Source: Prolixibacteraceae bacterium (lineage in GTDB: Bacteria; Bacteroidota; Bacteroidia; Bacteroidales; Prolixibacteraceae). From it: a DNA stretch of 64,000 bases. The stretch lies in NCBI GenBank assembly GCA_947475715.1, contig CANJNY010000002.1:1-64000 (forward strand), in the 5' to 3' direction. Below, one piece after another: positions 43,188 to 53,200 of this stretch. The stretch's first letter is position 1. Each line of letters begins with the position of its first letter. The notes below the pieces were generated by a model. The model worked only from the letters and a program-made list of their open reading frames with translations. It was not told where the DNA came from and did not search any database. The translations under genes and the position numbers were made by a program.

Positions 43188-44966
43188 ATGATGACCGGAA
43201 AAGTACGTTTATTGAATTTTTTGTGGATAATAATTTTTTTGAGCACTCTTTTATCCTGCAAGGTAGCAAAAAATGTTTCTACAACAGCAGTGGTTAATTC
43301 ATCGGCTGATACAACAGAAATTCAACTTAGCGAGGAGGAGCGTAAAGAATTTGAATATCTTTTTATTGAAGGGTTAAAGCAAAAGAGTTTAGGAAATTTT
43401 GATGATGCTATTAAATTGTTTTCGCGTTGCTTGGAAATTGATAATCATTCATCAGCTACCTTATATGAGATAGCCAATATTCATGTATCTAAAGGTGATT
43501 ATCAAAGTTCGATGTTTTTGCTGGAGAAGGCGGTATCATTGAATCCTGATAACCAGTATTACAGACTGTTATTGGTTAAGGTTTATCAGCAAAATAAGTT
43601 ATTTGAAAAAGCAGCAACGCAGTATGGTTCACTATCAGCATTAGTGCCGGAAAATCCTGATTTCCCATTTTATCAGGCTACGATGCTCGCAATGTCAGGT
43701 AAGAAAGAGGAGGCATTGGCCTTTTACAACCTCCTGGAACAAAAGAATGGTTTTTCAGAGCCAATAGCCCTTGGTAGACAGCAAATTTATATTCAACTTG
43801 GGAATAAACCAGCTGCGTATGGGGAAATTGCAAAGCTCATACAAATATATCCTTCAGAATCCAGGTATTATGGATTGCTTGCAGATATGTATCTTGAAGA
43901 TAAGAACAGGGAAAAAGCTCTGGAAAATTACAGGAAGATTCTCCAGATAGATCCTAATGATGGATTTGTACACCTCTCAATTGCTGATTATTATCTTGAA
44001 GGGAACGATTCAGTAAAGGCATTTGAACATATCAAATTGGCTTTTAAAAATACAGCGTTGGAATTTGAGACAAAAGCTCAATTGTATTTGATGCTTGCAA
44101 AACCAGGGCCAAATAGAATTTCCGATGAGCGGCAATACGAATTACTTCATATCCTCATTGATGCCCATGTTGATGATGAGCGACCCCGAGCATTTTTAGT
44201 TGACTACTTTCAATCCACGATGCAAATGGAAGAGGCGCGTAAACAGATCAGGATAGTAATCGATATGAAGAAAGATAATTATCAGTATTGGGAGCGTCTT
44301 TTATTATTAAATAATGATTTGCAGGATTGGCCGTCCATGGATAAGGACAGTAAAAAGGCTATGGAATATTTTCCTGATCAGCCATTAATATATATACTAA
44401 AATCTGTTGGATTGTTACAGCAAAAGAGTTACGGGCAACTTCTGGCACTTGTTGATTCCGGACTGGTTCATTTGAAAAATGATCCTAAAATTGTCTCACA
44501 ATTATATACATATCGGGCAGAAGCCTTTTATAATTTAAAACGGTTTAACGAAGCATTTGATGTTTTTGATAAAGTAGTTGAACTTGATCCGGAGAATTAT
44601 ATGGCAATGAATAATTATGCCTATTATCTTTCGGTCAGAGGCGAACGATTGGGTACAGCGGAGAAGCTTAGCGCCAAAGTTATACAGTCTAATCCTGAAA
44701 ATGCAACCTATCTTGATACCTATGCGTGGGTATTTTTCAAGAAAAAAGATTATCAACTTGCCAGGTTTTATATGGAGATTGCATTGTCAAAAGCCTCAGA
44801 AGAGAGTGCGGTATTGATTGAGCATTACGGGGATATTTTATTTTATATTAATGATAAGGAGAATGCAATTATTCAATGGAAGAAATCACTTGAAAAGGGT
44901 AATCCTTCTAAAATTCTCAAGCGGAAAATAGCGGAAAAAAGATACATTGAAACAAAGGAAAATTAA
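43188..44966 (+). CDS. TPR-repeat lipoprotein
   Basis: The open frame begins inside dut, but the ATG pair at 43188 and 43191 is the first that gives a lipoprotein signal (LLNFLWIIIFLSTLLSCK). The protein of 592 residues has at least seven degenerate TPR units, for example the regions EYLFIEGLKQKSLGNFDDAI, SATLYEIANIHVSKGDYQSS, ENYRKILQIDPNDGFVHLSI and AFDVFDKVVELDPENYMAMN. TPR proteins scaffold protein complexes. Its place between dut and DUF4292 is conserved in Bacteroidota as I recall. It may act in outer-membrane assembly; no direct evidence. Confidence 0.85.
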   Translation: MMTGKVRLLNFLWIIIFLSTLLSCKVAKNVSTTAVVNSSADTTEIQLSEEERKEFEYLFIEGLKQKSLGNFDDAIKLFSRCLEIDNHSSATLYEIANIHVSKGDYQSSMFLLEKAVSLNPDNQYYRLLLVKVYQQNKLFEKAATQYGSLSALVPENPDFPFYQATMLAMSGKKEEALAFYNLLEQKNGFSEPIALGRQQIYIQLGNKPAAYGEIAKLIQIYPSESRYYGLLADMYLEDKNREKALENYRKILQIDPNDGFVHLSIADYYLEGNDSVKAFEHIKLAFKNTALEFETKAQLYLMLAKPGPNRISDERQYELLHILIDAHVDDERPRAFLVDYFQSTMQMEEARKQIRIVIDMKKDNYQYWERLLLLNNDLQDWPSMDKDSKKAMEYFPDQPLIYILKSVGLLQQKSYGQLLALVDSGLVHLKNDPKIVSQLYTYRAEAFYNLKRFNEAFDVFDKVVELDPENYMAMNNYAYYLSVRGERLGTAEKLSAKVIQSNPENATYLDTYAWVFFKKKDYQLARFYMEIALSKASEESAVLIEHYGDILFYINDKENAIIQWKKSLEKGNPSKILKRKIAEKRYIETKEN

Positions 44967-44970
44967 TTTT

Positions 44971-45849
44971 ATGTGCGCTTCTGGAAAGTTTATCAACTAT
45001 TTTTTATTTGTTATTATCCTGGCATTATTACTTTCAGGGTGTAAGCATGTGGAAAAAGTAGCTCAATCCAAGAGAATAAAACATTACAGTGTTGGAAAGG
45101 TTATTAAAATAGTCAATGATAAATCTTTAAAATTTGAAACGCTCTCAGTTAAAAAGGCGTCAATTACTTTTTCAAATGAGGGTAAGGTAACTTCAGTTCG
45201 GGGATCGTATAAAATAAAGCGTGATAGTGTTATTCAGGTATATGCTCAAAAGCTTGCTATACCGATAGGGAAGCTTGAGGTTAATGCAGATTCGTTTAGG
45301 GTTGTTTATTTTATAGATCAACAATTATTTATTGGGAAAAATAATTATTTGAGTAAATTACTGGGTATTGAAGTTGATTATGGTATTTTACAGGCGTTAT
45401 TAAGCAATAAACTTTTTTCATTCCGGCAGGATTCGAAGGATAAAGATTTTAAAGATTTTGTATGTGAGATTGAGGATAATATGTATAAGATCACTTCAAT
45501 TCGTGACCGGAAATTAAAGCGGTTTAATAAGAATGAAGAGAAGCTTGAAAGATACCGTAATCGGTTGGATATTGGGCATTTGATCAAACAAGACATTTAT
45601 ATTGATCCTGATTCTTTTGTTGTGAGGAAAATGATTTTTAACGACCTTGATACCAATAATGGGGTTAAGCTGGAGTTTTCGAAATATGATAAAGTAATGG
45701 ATCAATGGTTTCCGGGGCTGATGGAGATTTCCTTAACTGGACAAAAGAAGGTAGAATTGTCGATTGAATTATCTAAAGTAAGTTTGGATGATGAAAAGAA
45801 CTTTGGATTTTCTGTTTCTCCAAAATACAAGAAGCAATTGTTTGAATAA
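44971..45849 (+). CDS. DUF4292 lipoprotein
   Basis: The frame opens at 44947, overlapping the TPR gene, but ATG 44971 gives a good lipoprotein signal (FINYFLFVIILALLLSGCKHV, Cys after LSG). The 292-residue protein has the DUF4292 features: SVKKASITFSNEGKVTSVRGSYKIKRDSVIQV, the DSFRVVYFIDQQLFIG segment and a C-terminal beta-rich domain (IDPDSFVVRKMIFNDL). Family members resemble outer-membrane lipoprotein localisation folds of the LolA/LppX type. Function unknown. It shares an operon with the TPR and EnvC-like genes. Confidence 0.85.
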   Translation: MCASGKFINYFLFVIILALLLSGCKHVEKVAQSKRIKHYSVGKVIKIVNDKSLKFETLSVKKASITFSNEGKVTSVRGSYKIKRDSVIQVYAQKLAIPIGKLEVNADSFRVVYFIDQQLFIGKNNYLSKLLGIEVDYGILQALLSNKLFSFRQDSKDKDFKDFVCEIEDNMYKITSIRDRKLKRFNKNEEKLERYRNRLDIGHLIKQDIYIDPDSFVVRKMIFNDLDTNNGVKLEFSKYDKVMDQWFPGLMEISLTGQKKVELSIELSKVSLDDEKNFGFSVSPKYKKQLFE

Positions 45850-45878
45850 CCAGGAGTCATTAGAGTAATATTTTATTG

Positions 45879-47099
45879 ATGGAGTATTCTATTTCGCGGC
45901 ATTTAAAATTAATCATAGTGATGTTTTATGTGTGCAGTTCGGTGAGCACTTATGGACAGTCACTTGAAGATCTCAGGCGTCGTAAGGAGAAAACTGCGTC
46001 AGAAATTGAGTACATTAATAATTTGCTTAAGGAGACCAATACCAATGCAAAAGCTTCATTAAACAGGCTCTCTGTTCTTGAGAGGCAAATAAGGTTACAG
46101 GATATTCTGATTAATAATATTACCGGCGAGATTGGTTATCTTGATTTGTCAATTGAGCAAAATTTGAAGCGCATTGATTCGTTGAGTTTGGCTCTTCAGA
46201 CTGTAAAAATTAAATATGCGGCGATGATCAGGTATGCTGAAAGGAATCAGGATAATAGTAATCAATTGTTGTTTATTTTGTCGGCTCAGGATTTCAATCA
46301 AGCTTATAAACGTTTTATTTATCTCAAGGAATATGCCGATTATCGGCGCAAGCAGGCTGAGAAAATTTCAGAGTATAAAAATTCTATTTCGACTCAGTTG
46401 TTAGAGTTCAATAAGCGGAAGGATCAGAAACAGCATCTGTTGGTTTCGAAGGTTAATCAGACTCAAATTATTGAGAATCAAAAAAAGGAGCAAAAGGGTG
46501 TTTATTCTGAGTTGCATCAAAAAGAGAAAGAGTTAAATAAAAAGCTCGAGAGTCAAAGAAAGGCAGAGCTTCGGTTAGAGCAGGAAATTGAAAGGGTGAT
46601 TGCAGAGGAAGCAAAAAAAGTAAATCGGAACTCTTCAAATGAGAAAGGATTTGCCTTGACTTCAGAGGAGAAAGTATTATCCGGAGATTTTTCGAATAAC
46701 CGGGGGAAGTTTCCATGGCCGGTACAGCGAGGGTTGATAACCGATCATTTTGGAGAGCATCCGCATGCAGTTCTAAAGTATGTTGTTGTGCGCAATGCAG
46801 GAGTAGATATTACGACCCAGGCCAATGCAAAGGCACGTGCAATATTTAAAGGGGAGGTAACCAAAGTTATTGCAATACCTGGTGGGAATCTCGCTGTTAT
46901 TATACGGCATGGGAATTACCTGACTGTTTATTCAAACTTAAGAGAGGTATTTGTTAAAGCGGGTCAGCAAGTTGATGGTAAAGAAGATATAGGTAGTATA
47001 TTTACGGATCAGAGTGATGATAATAAGACTGTGCTCAAATTCCAGTTATGGCGTGAGAATACCAAACTTGATCCGGAAGAGTGGCTCAGGCAGATTTAG
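45879..47099 (+). CDS. EnvC-like murein hydrolase activator with degenerate LytM domain
   Basis: The frame starts TTG-ATG at 45876; I use the ATG at 45879. A signal peptide ends near VSTYGQS. A long coiled coil (residues about 20-250) is followed by a LytM/M23-type domain from about 285 (FPWPVQRGLITDHFGEHPHA). Key zinc ligands are missing: the HxxxD motif is replaced by NAGVD, and the second His of the HxH motif by Ser in LTVYSNL. Such degenerate LytM proteins activate amidases at the septum under FtsX control. ftsX is at 8.9 kb. The gene lies 29 bases after DUF4292. Confidence 0.9.
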   Translation: MEYSISRHLKLIIVMFYVCSSVSTYGQSLEDLRRRKEKTASEIEYINNLLKETNTNAKASLNRLSVLERQIRLQDILINNITGEIGYLDLSIEQNLKRIDSLSLALQTVKIKYAAMIRYAERNQDNSNQLLFILSAQDFNQAYKRFIYLKEYADYRRKQAEKISEYKNSISTQLLEFNKRKDQKQHLLVSKVNQTQIIENQKKEQKGVYSELHQKEKELNKKLESQRKAELRLEQEIERVIAEEAKKVNRNSSNEKGFALTSEEKVLSGDFSNNRGKFPWPVQRGLITDHFGEHPHAVLKYVVVRNAGVDITTQANAKARAIFKGEVTKVIAIPGGNLAVIIRHGNYLTVYSNLREVFVKAGQQVDGKEDIGSIFTDQSDDNKTVLKFQLWRENTKLDPEEWLRQI

Positions 47100-47130
47100 A
47101 ACTATCAGAACTGTTGACCGTGATTAATCC

Positions 47131-47841
47131 TTAACTTCTGTTATTAGTCAGGTTTGCAACTTTAATAAGTCCGGCAAGATTGATAATCTTGATTTTTCGT
47201 CCCTGAAGATCAATGAGTTTATCCTGTTTAAATTCAGACAAAAGTCGTATAATTGATTCGGTGGCCGTACCGACCGTATTGGCTAATTCTTCTCTGGTTA
47301 AAGAAATTTGTAGGGTTTGATCGGCATCCAGGTCGAAACTATCTTTAAGCAGTAGCAAGATCTCAGCCAGCCTTTCGCGGACTGTTTTCTGTGCAATATC
47401 AGTAATGTATTCATTAGCCTCTTTCAGTTCAGCACAAACAATTCGAAGCATTGCCAAAGCAAATGAGGAGTTCTTCTCAATGAGGTTAAGAAGCGTTTTA
47501 TAAGGGACGTGGCACAAAATGGCATCTTCAATAATTTTTGATGTTGTGCAGGCTGATTCCTGACTTAGCAGAGAACGATATGCAATAATATCCCCTTTTC
47601 TGGCGAACCGGATTATCTGCTCCTTACCATCAATACCTGTTTTGTAAACTTTTACGATTCCCCGAACTATACAGTAGAATCCGGTTAATCGACTCCCTTC
47701 CTTATAAATAATGCTCCCTTTTTTGAGAGAAGAACAAGTTTTTTCGTAGTTTAAACTTTTAAGTTCTTCGTCGCTTAAAGACTTAAAAAAGCGGAAACCG
47801 GATAAGGTAATATCATCCAATGGTTCAATTAGGTTTTTCAT
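47131..47841 (-). CDS. Crp/Fnr family transcription regulator
   Basis: A 236-residue regulator. The cyclic-nucleotide-like domain covers residues about 15-120 (FKSLSDEELKSL to VPYKTLLNLIEK). The C-terminal HTH_Crp domain contains LQISLTREELANTVGTATESIIRLLSEFKQDKLIDLQG, with the recognition helix ATESIIRLL. No Cys cluster for an Fnr-type iron-sulfur centre is evident; a single pair of cysteines is too far apart. The effector is unknown. It is divergent from the YceI gene, so it may control it. Confidence 0.93.
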   Translation of the reverse strand: MKNLIEPLDDITLSGFRFFKSLSDEELKSLNYEKTCSSLKKGSIIYKEGSRLTGFYCIVRGIVKVYKTGIDGKEQIIRFARKGDIIAYRSLLSQESACTTSKIIEDAILCHVPYKTLLNLIEKNSSFALAMLRIVCAELKEANEYITDIAQKTVRERLAEILLLLKDSFDLDADQTLQISLTREELANTVGTATESIIRLLSEFKQDKLIDLQGRKIKIINLAGLIKVANLTNNRS

Positions 47842-47862
47842 AATTTTTAGGAATTATGCGGT

Positions 47863-47870
47863 TATTTTTG
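47863..47870 (+). promoter_or_regulatory. Bacteroidota -7 element for the YceI gene
   Basis: TAttTTTG matches the -7 consensus. It lies 133 bases before the YceI ATG at 48004 and 22 bases from the divergent Crp/Fnr start. No -33 match was found. Confidence 0.4.
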
Positions 47871-48003
47871 TGCCATAAATATACGACTTAAATTTAATAG
47901 ATAAATCGTGTTAGTTTTAAAACAAATTGATATATGTCATTGTTATAAGCTTAAGCAAAAAACTATTAGTATTAATAATTATCTAAGATTAAAATCAGTA
48001 AAA

Positions 48004-48621
48004 ATGAGAAGTAAACTTACAATTTTGGGAAGAATTAGAGTATCTTTAGTCGTAATGACAGTGATACTGGCTGGCTTTAGTATGAAGGCTAATGCAATAG
48101 ATTATGTTGTTGATAAGGGAGTTAGCACAGTAAAGTGGGAAGCAAAAAAGGTAACAGGACAACACAATGGAACGATTTCGTTTGCCAATGGATCACTTTC
48201 TGCCACTAAAGCTGCTATAACTGGTGGAACTCTTGTTATTGATATGAAATCAATTGTTAATGTAGATCTTACCGATGCCGGATATAACAAAAAGCTTATT
48301 GGGCATCTATCTTCAGACGATTTTTTCGGAGTAGACAAATTTCCTGAAGCAACTTTGGTTGTTAAAAAAGCCACTTTAGTTTCGGGTGATGATTTTAAAA
48401 TTTCGGGTGACCTTACCATCAAAGGAGTTACTAATCCAATCGAGTTTAGTGCAAAGGTTAAGCAAAATGGTGACAAGTTGAATGCTGAAGGTGTTATGAC
48501 TGTAAACCGTGCAAAGTATGGTGTTAAATATGGTTCAAGTAGTTTTTTTCAGGGATTGGGTGACAAGGTAATTTATGATGATTTTACTTTGGCATTTAGT
48601 ATTGTTGCTCAAACGAAGTAA
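48004..48621 (+). CDS. YceI-like family protein (lipocalin-fold)
   Basis: The longer frame from 47908 lacks a signal, while ATG 48004 gives a good signal peptide (MRSKLTILGRIRVSLVVMTVILAGF, cleavage near KANA). The mature 180 residues are a YceI domain: YVVDKGVSTVKWEAKKVTGQHNGTI, LTDAGYNKKLIGHLSSDDFFGVDKFPEATLV, and DDFKISGDLTIKGVTNPIEFSAKV are the family marks. Members bind polyisoprenoid-type lipids in the periplasm or are stress proteins. It is followed by a strong terminator. Confidence 0.93.
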   Translation: MRSKLTILGRIRVSLVVMTVILAGFSMKANAIDYVVDKGVSTVKWEAKKVTGQHNGTISFANGSLSATKAAITGGTLVIDMKSIVNVDLTDAGYNKKLIGHLSSDDFFGVDKFPEATLVVKKATLVSGDDFKISGDLTIKGVTNPIEFSAKVKQNGDKLNAEGVMTVNRAKYGVKYGSSSFFQGLGDKVIYDDFTLAFSIVAQTK

Positions 48622-48644
48622 TAATTTTATTTTGTTTTTTTAAG

Positions 48645-48670
48645 GGATGCTCTAAGGAGCATCCTTTTTT
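48645..48670 (+). terminator. Rho-independent terminator after the YceI gene
   Basis: GGATGCTC/GAGCATCC form an 8-bp stem around a 4-base loop, immediately followed by six T bases. It ends 24 bases after the gene stop and isolates this transcript from the folM-like gene. Confidence 0.9.
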
Positions 48671-48718
48671 CATTGTATAAATTGAAATATTCCTTTAAAT
48701 TTAACCAAAAGTTGGAGT

Positions 48719-49438
48719 ATGTCTAAAGTAGCCTTGGTGTCAGGAAGTGCCGTGAGAATAGGTCGTGAAATTGCAAGTCATCTTGCTGAAATGGGGTGGG
48801 ATCTGGCCCTTCATTTCAACGCTTCATCGAAAGAAATTCATCGTTCTTCCAGTGAACTGAAACTAAGATTTCCAAATTTGCGTTTTGAGATTTTTCAAGC
48901 CAATTTAGGAGAGATTGATCAGGCAGAAAATCTTATTCGTGATGTTATAGCGCGGTTAGGATCTCTTGATCTTTTGATTAATAATGCATCCATTTTTGAA
49001 CCTTCATCATTAAAAGATACCACGAGCAGCCTGTTTTTAAAGCACACCATGGTTAATTATATTGCCCCTTTTATACTTATGCGTGATTTTGCAAAAAATC
49101 AAGATAAAGGTCAGATAATTAATATATTGGATACTCGAATAGCGACAAATGATAGCAACTATCTGGCATATTCACTTTCGAAAAAGTCGCTTTTTGAGCT
49201 GACCAAAATGGCTGCTCTTGAATTGGCTCCCAATTTTCGGGTTAATGCGATTGCTCCGGGGGCTGTTTTACCTCCGCCAGGAAAGGATCACTTGTATCTT
49301 AACCAGGTAGCTGGCAAAACTCCAATGAGAATTCCGTCAGGAATAGATTCTATATTTAAAACGCTTGATTATATTATTGACAATCAAGACATAACAGGCC
49401 AGGTTATTTATTGTGACGGAGGAGGTCATTTATTGTAA
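48719..49438 (+). CDS. folM: Pteridine-reductase-type SDR (FolM-like dihydromonapterin reductase)
   Basis: A 239-residue short-chain dehydrogenase. Two residues set it apart from generic SDRs: the NADP motif is SGSAVRIG with Arg13, and the catalytic centre has Asp138 (NILDTR) with Tyr151 and Lys155 (YSLSK). This Arg/Asp set is the pteridine reductase (PTR1/FolM) pattern, where Asp takes the place of the usual Ser. The neighbours are a FolX-like and a FolK-like gene, so reduction of dihydromonapterin to tetrahydromonapterin is a reasonable inference. Dihydrofolate reductase activity is an alternative. Confidence 0.8.
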   Translation: MSKVALVSGSAVRIGREIASHLAEMGWDLALHFNASSKEIHRSSSELKLRFPNLRFEIFQANLGEIDQAENLIRDVIARLGSLDLLINNASIFEPSSLKDTTSSLFLKHTMVNYIAPFILMRDFAKNQDKGQIINILDTRIATNDSNYLAYSLSKKSLFELTKMAALELAPNFRVNAIAPGAVLPPPGKDHLYLNQVAGKTPMRIPSGIDSIFKTLDYIIDNQDITGQVIYCDGGGHLL

Positions 49439-49467
49439 TTTTTCATTTAAATAGTTCAAATTTTTTT

Positions 49468-49815
49468 ATGGCAGTCATACGAATTAAAAACTTACTTATT
49501 CCTACAATTATAGGATTTAATCCTGAAGAGCGGATCAATCTTCAGGATGTTATTATCAATCTTGAGATTGAGGTTGATATTTCAAAAGCTGTAATTACGG
49601 ATCATCAGGATTCGATTTATAATTATAAGACGATAACCAAATCAATAATTTCCTTTGTATCGGAGAGCAACTATAATTTACTTGAGAAATTGAGTTATGA
49701 GGTATTGCGAATGATTATGGAGGATGAGCGTGTATTAAGGGCCAAAGTAGAAATTGACAAACCGAAGGCACTTAGATTTTCAGATTCAGTTTCGGTTGAA
49801 TTAGAGGCAAAACGG
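49468..49815 (+). CDS. folX: Dihydroneopterin triphosphate 2'-epimerase / dihydroneopterin aldolase family (FolX-like)
   Basis: A 116-residue tunnel-fold protein of the FolB/FolX family. It is more like E. coli FolX than FolB by memory: IRIKNLLIPTIIGFNPEER, YNYKTITKSIISFV, YNLLEKLSYEVLRMI and VEIDKPKALRFSDSVSVEL all follow the FolX pattern. FolX epimerises dihydroneopterin triphosphate to the monapterin form. If FolB, it would instead cleave dihydroneopterin for folate. The folM-like gene 30 bases upstream favours the monapterin route. It overlaps the next gene's start (TGATG). Confidence 0.82.
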
Positions 49816-49817
49816 TG

Positions 49818-50189
49818 ATGTATCACGAATGTATTATAGGGATCGGATCAAATATTGATGCAGATCAAAACTTTGCAGCGGTACTTTTTTTTCTTCGTCA
49901 GGAGCATCAGCTGATAGCTGTTTCCTCCAGGATAAAAACAGTTCCGATCGGTATTATAGAACAGCCGGATTTTTTAAATGGTGCAGCAAAGGTTTCCACT
50001 CAACTTGAGCAAGCGGCTTTTCAATCTTATTTAAAGAATCTGGAAGATCGGCTTAAACGTGATCGTTCTGCGCCAAAGTTCGGACCCAGGACCATTGATC
50101 TGGACATCGTGGTTTGGGACAGTGAGATTATCGACTTGGATTATTACGAACGTGATTTTTTAAAAGCTGTTGTTGATGAGATATTTTGA
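49818..50189 (+). CDS. Short HPPK-like protein (FolK family)
   Basis: A 123-residue member of the 6-hydroxymethyl-7,8-dihydropterin pyrophosphokinase family, starting at ATG 49818 inside the folX TGATG overlap (a GTG at 49815 is less likely). It has GIGSNID and FLNGAAKVST near the N-terminus and the pyrophosphokinase core RDRSAPKFGPRTIDLDIVVW with the two metal Asp residues. The region that in E. coli FolK holds the PH motif (with the proton-relay His) reads LDYYERDFLKAVVDEI and ends early, about 35 residues short. It may act on a monapterin-type pterin or have lost activity. A full-length folK elsewhere is expected. Confidence 0.72.
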   Translation: MYHECIIGIGSNIDADQNFAAVLFFLRQEHQLIAVSSRIKTVPIGIIEQPDFLNGAAKVSTQLEQAAFQSYLKNLEDRLKRDRSAPKFGPRTIDLDIVVWDSEIIDLDYYERDFLKAVVDEIF

Positions 50190-50224
50190 AATAAATAAAA
50201 ATTGATTTAAATATTGGAAATCGA

Positions 50225-53200
50225 TTATTTATAACTCAGATTAGAAGGGAGAAATTTCTCGATGTATTCAATGGCTACATTCTTCCGTTTAGCAAAGTCT
50301 GCAATCTGATCTTTCTCTACTTTTTCCAATCCAAAATAGACTGCATTTGGATGGGCGAAATACTGGCCGCATACCGAAGCAGTAGGGTACATTGAAAAAT
50401 GTTCTGTAAGGTGGATATCTGCTTTTTCAGAAGCACCCAACATATCGAATAATACTTTCTTTTCAGAGTGTTCCGGGCAAGCAGGGTATCCGGCTGCAGG
50501 TCTGATGCCCTGGTATTTGCAATTAATCAGGTCAAGGGGGGATAAATTTTCATTGGGGGCATAACCCCAGAATTCTTTTCTAACTCTTTCGTGCAGACGT
50601 TCTGCAAATGCTTCTGCAAGACGGTCGGCCAGGGATTCAAGTAAAATGGCCTGATAATCATTCCCCTCCTTTTTGAATTTTTCGACCCATTCAGCTACAC
50701 CAATACCTGCCGTTACTGCGAATCCTCCGCAATAATCGGCGATACCTGAATTTTTAGGAGCGACAAAATCGCTAAGGCAATAGTTTGGCAGATTAGCGGC
50801 TCTTTTTTGCTGTTGGCGCAGGTGATGGAAGGTTCCCGCTATTGCTTGCCGACTTTCGTCAGAATACAGCTCGATATCGTCTCCTAAAGTGTTTGCTGGC
50901 CAGATGCCGACGACCCCTTTTGCGGCAATCATTTTTTTTGCAATGATTTCGTCAAGAAAATGATTTGCCTCGTCGTATAGCTTTCGTACTTCAGCACCCT
51001 GTTTCGGATCATCAAAAATGGCAGGAAATTTTCCCCTGAATTCCCAGGCAATAAAGAAGAATGTCCAATCGATATAATGTCTTAATTCTTCGAGTGGGTA
51101 GTTGTCAAAAACCTGAATTCCTGTTTTCACAGGAGGATAGACCATTGAATCGTTCCAGCCGGGATTAAAGGCATTTTTACGTGCATTTGCAAGCGATAAA
51201 TATTCCTTTGGTTTCTTTGCGCTGTGAGTCGCGCGCAATTCCTTATATTCGGTTTTTATGGACTCGAGGTAATCTTTATCTTTTGCTAAAAGGCTCGAGA
51301 CAACCTGGACAGCACGGGATGCATCTTTAACATATACAACTGTTTGGCTATATTGGGGGGCAATTTTTACTGCGGTATGGATCTTTGAAGTGGTGGCACC
51401 TCCGATCATCAGGGGAACTTTAAAACCTCGGCGCTCCATTTCGTGAGCTACGTGTGCCATCTCTTCGAGCGAAGGGGTTATCAGGCCACTTAGACCTATA
51501 ATATCAGCATTTTCTTCAATGGCTTTATCCAGAATTTTTTCAGCCGGGACCATTACTCCAAGGTCAATAACGTCGTAATTATTGCATGCGAGCACGACTC
51601 CGACGATGTTTTTCCCGATATCGTGAACGTCGCCCTTTACGGTAGCCATCAGGATTTTCTTTTTCTCGGTGGGTGCCTGTTTCAGATCGAGTTTATCCTG
51701 TTCAATATAAGGTTGTAAAAAAGCAACGGCTTTTTTCATTACCCGGGCTGATTTAATTACCTGTGGAAGAAACATTTTACCGCTTCCAAACAGATCACCA
51801 ACCCGATTCATTCCGTCCATTAAGGGTTCTTCAATTACCCTGATTGCGCTGTTATATTCCGGAAGTAATTCAGCAATATCTTCTTCGATAAATTCAGTAA
51901 TTCCTTTAATAAGAGCATGTTGTATTCTTTCTTTCACATCTTGCAGGCGCCACTCCTCGGTTTTCTCCTCTTTTTTGCCACGGGCAGCGATATTTTCGGA
52001 GAAGGCAAGGATTCGTTCAGTCGAATCTGCTCTGCGGTTTAGTATTACATCCTCGACATATTCGAGCAAGTCTTTTGGAATCTCGTCGTAAATTTGCAAC
52101 ATTCCTGGATTTACGATTCCCATATCCAGTCCTGCAGCAATTGCATGATAAAGAAATACGGAATGAAATGCTTCGCGGATTGTGTTATTGCCACGGAACG
52201 AGAATGATACGTTAGAAATTCCGCCGCTTACTTTGGCATATGGCAGATTTTCCTTGATCCATTTGGTGGCTTTGATAAAATCGAGGGCGTAGTTATTGTG
52301 TTCCTCAATTCCGGTACCCACTGTTAAAACGTTTGGATCAAAGATTATATCTTGTGGTGGAAAGTGAACCTCATTAACCAGGATGTCGTAAGCACGTTTA
52401 CAAATCCGAATCCGATCTTCCAAAGTCGAAGCTTGTCCCTTTTCGTCGAATGCCATAATGACGGCTGCTGCACCATATTTCTTTATTTTGCGGGCGCACT
52501 CCTTAAAAAGCTCTTCCCCTTCTTTAAGGCTAATTGAATTTACAATTGCTTTACCTTGAAGGCATTGTAAACCAGCTTCAATGACCGACCACTTTGATGA
52601 ATCGACCATTACAGGAAGTTTGGCCATATCGGGTTCTGACATTAACAGGTGCAGAAAGCGGACCATTTCTTTTTCAGCGTCAAGCATTGCGTCGTCCATA
52701 TTGACATCGATTACCTGTGCACCTCCATCGACCATTTCGCGTGCGATAGCCAGAGCTTCCTCATATTTTTCTTCCCGAATAAGCCTTGCGAATTTAATTG
52801 ATCCTGCTACATTACATCGTTCACCGATATTAATAAAGTTTGTATTTTTGTCAACAGTGAGTGGTTCAAGCCCGCTTAATCGGGTTGCAATTTCAGGTTT
52901 GGTGGGTTTATGAGGCTTTGCTTTGGCTGCCAGAAATGCCAATTCCCGGATGTGCTCGGGGGTCGTTCCACAGCATCCTCCAATAATATTCACCATGCGG
53001 CCTTCGAAGAAATCCTGAACATAAACGCCCATCATTTGAGGAGTTTCGTCATACTCTCCAAATTGGTTCGGCAATCCTGCATTTGGGTGAGCACTGATAT
53101 AGAAAGGGGCCTTACGGCTAAGTTCCTCAAGATATGGGCGCAACTCTTTAGCACCTAAGGAGCAGTTTAGTCCTATTGTCAGTAGATTAATATGCGATAA

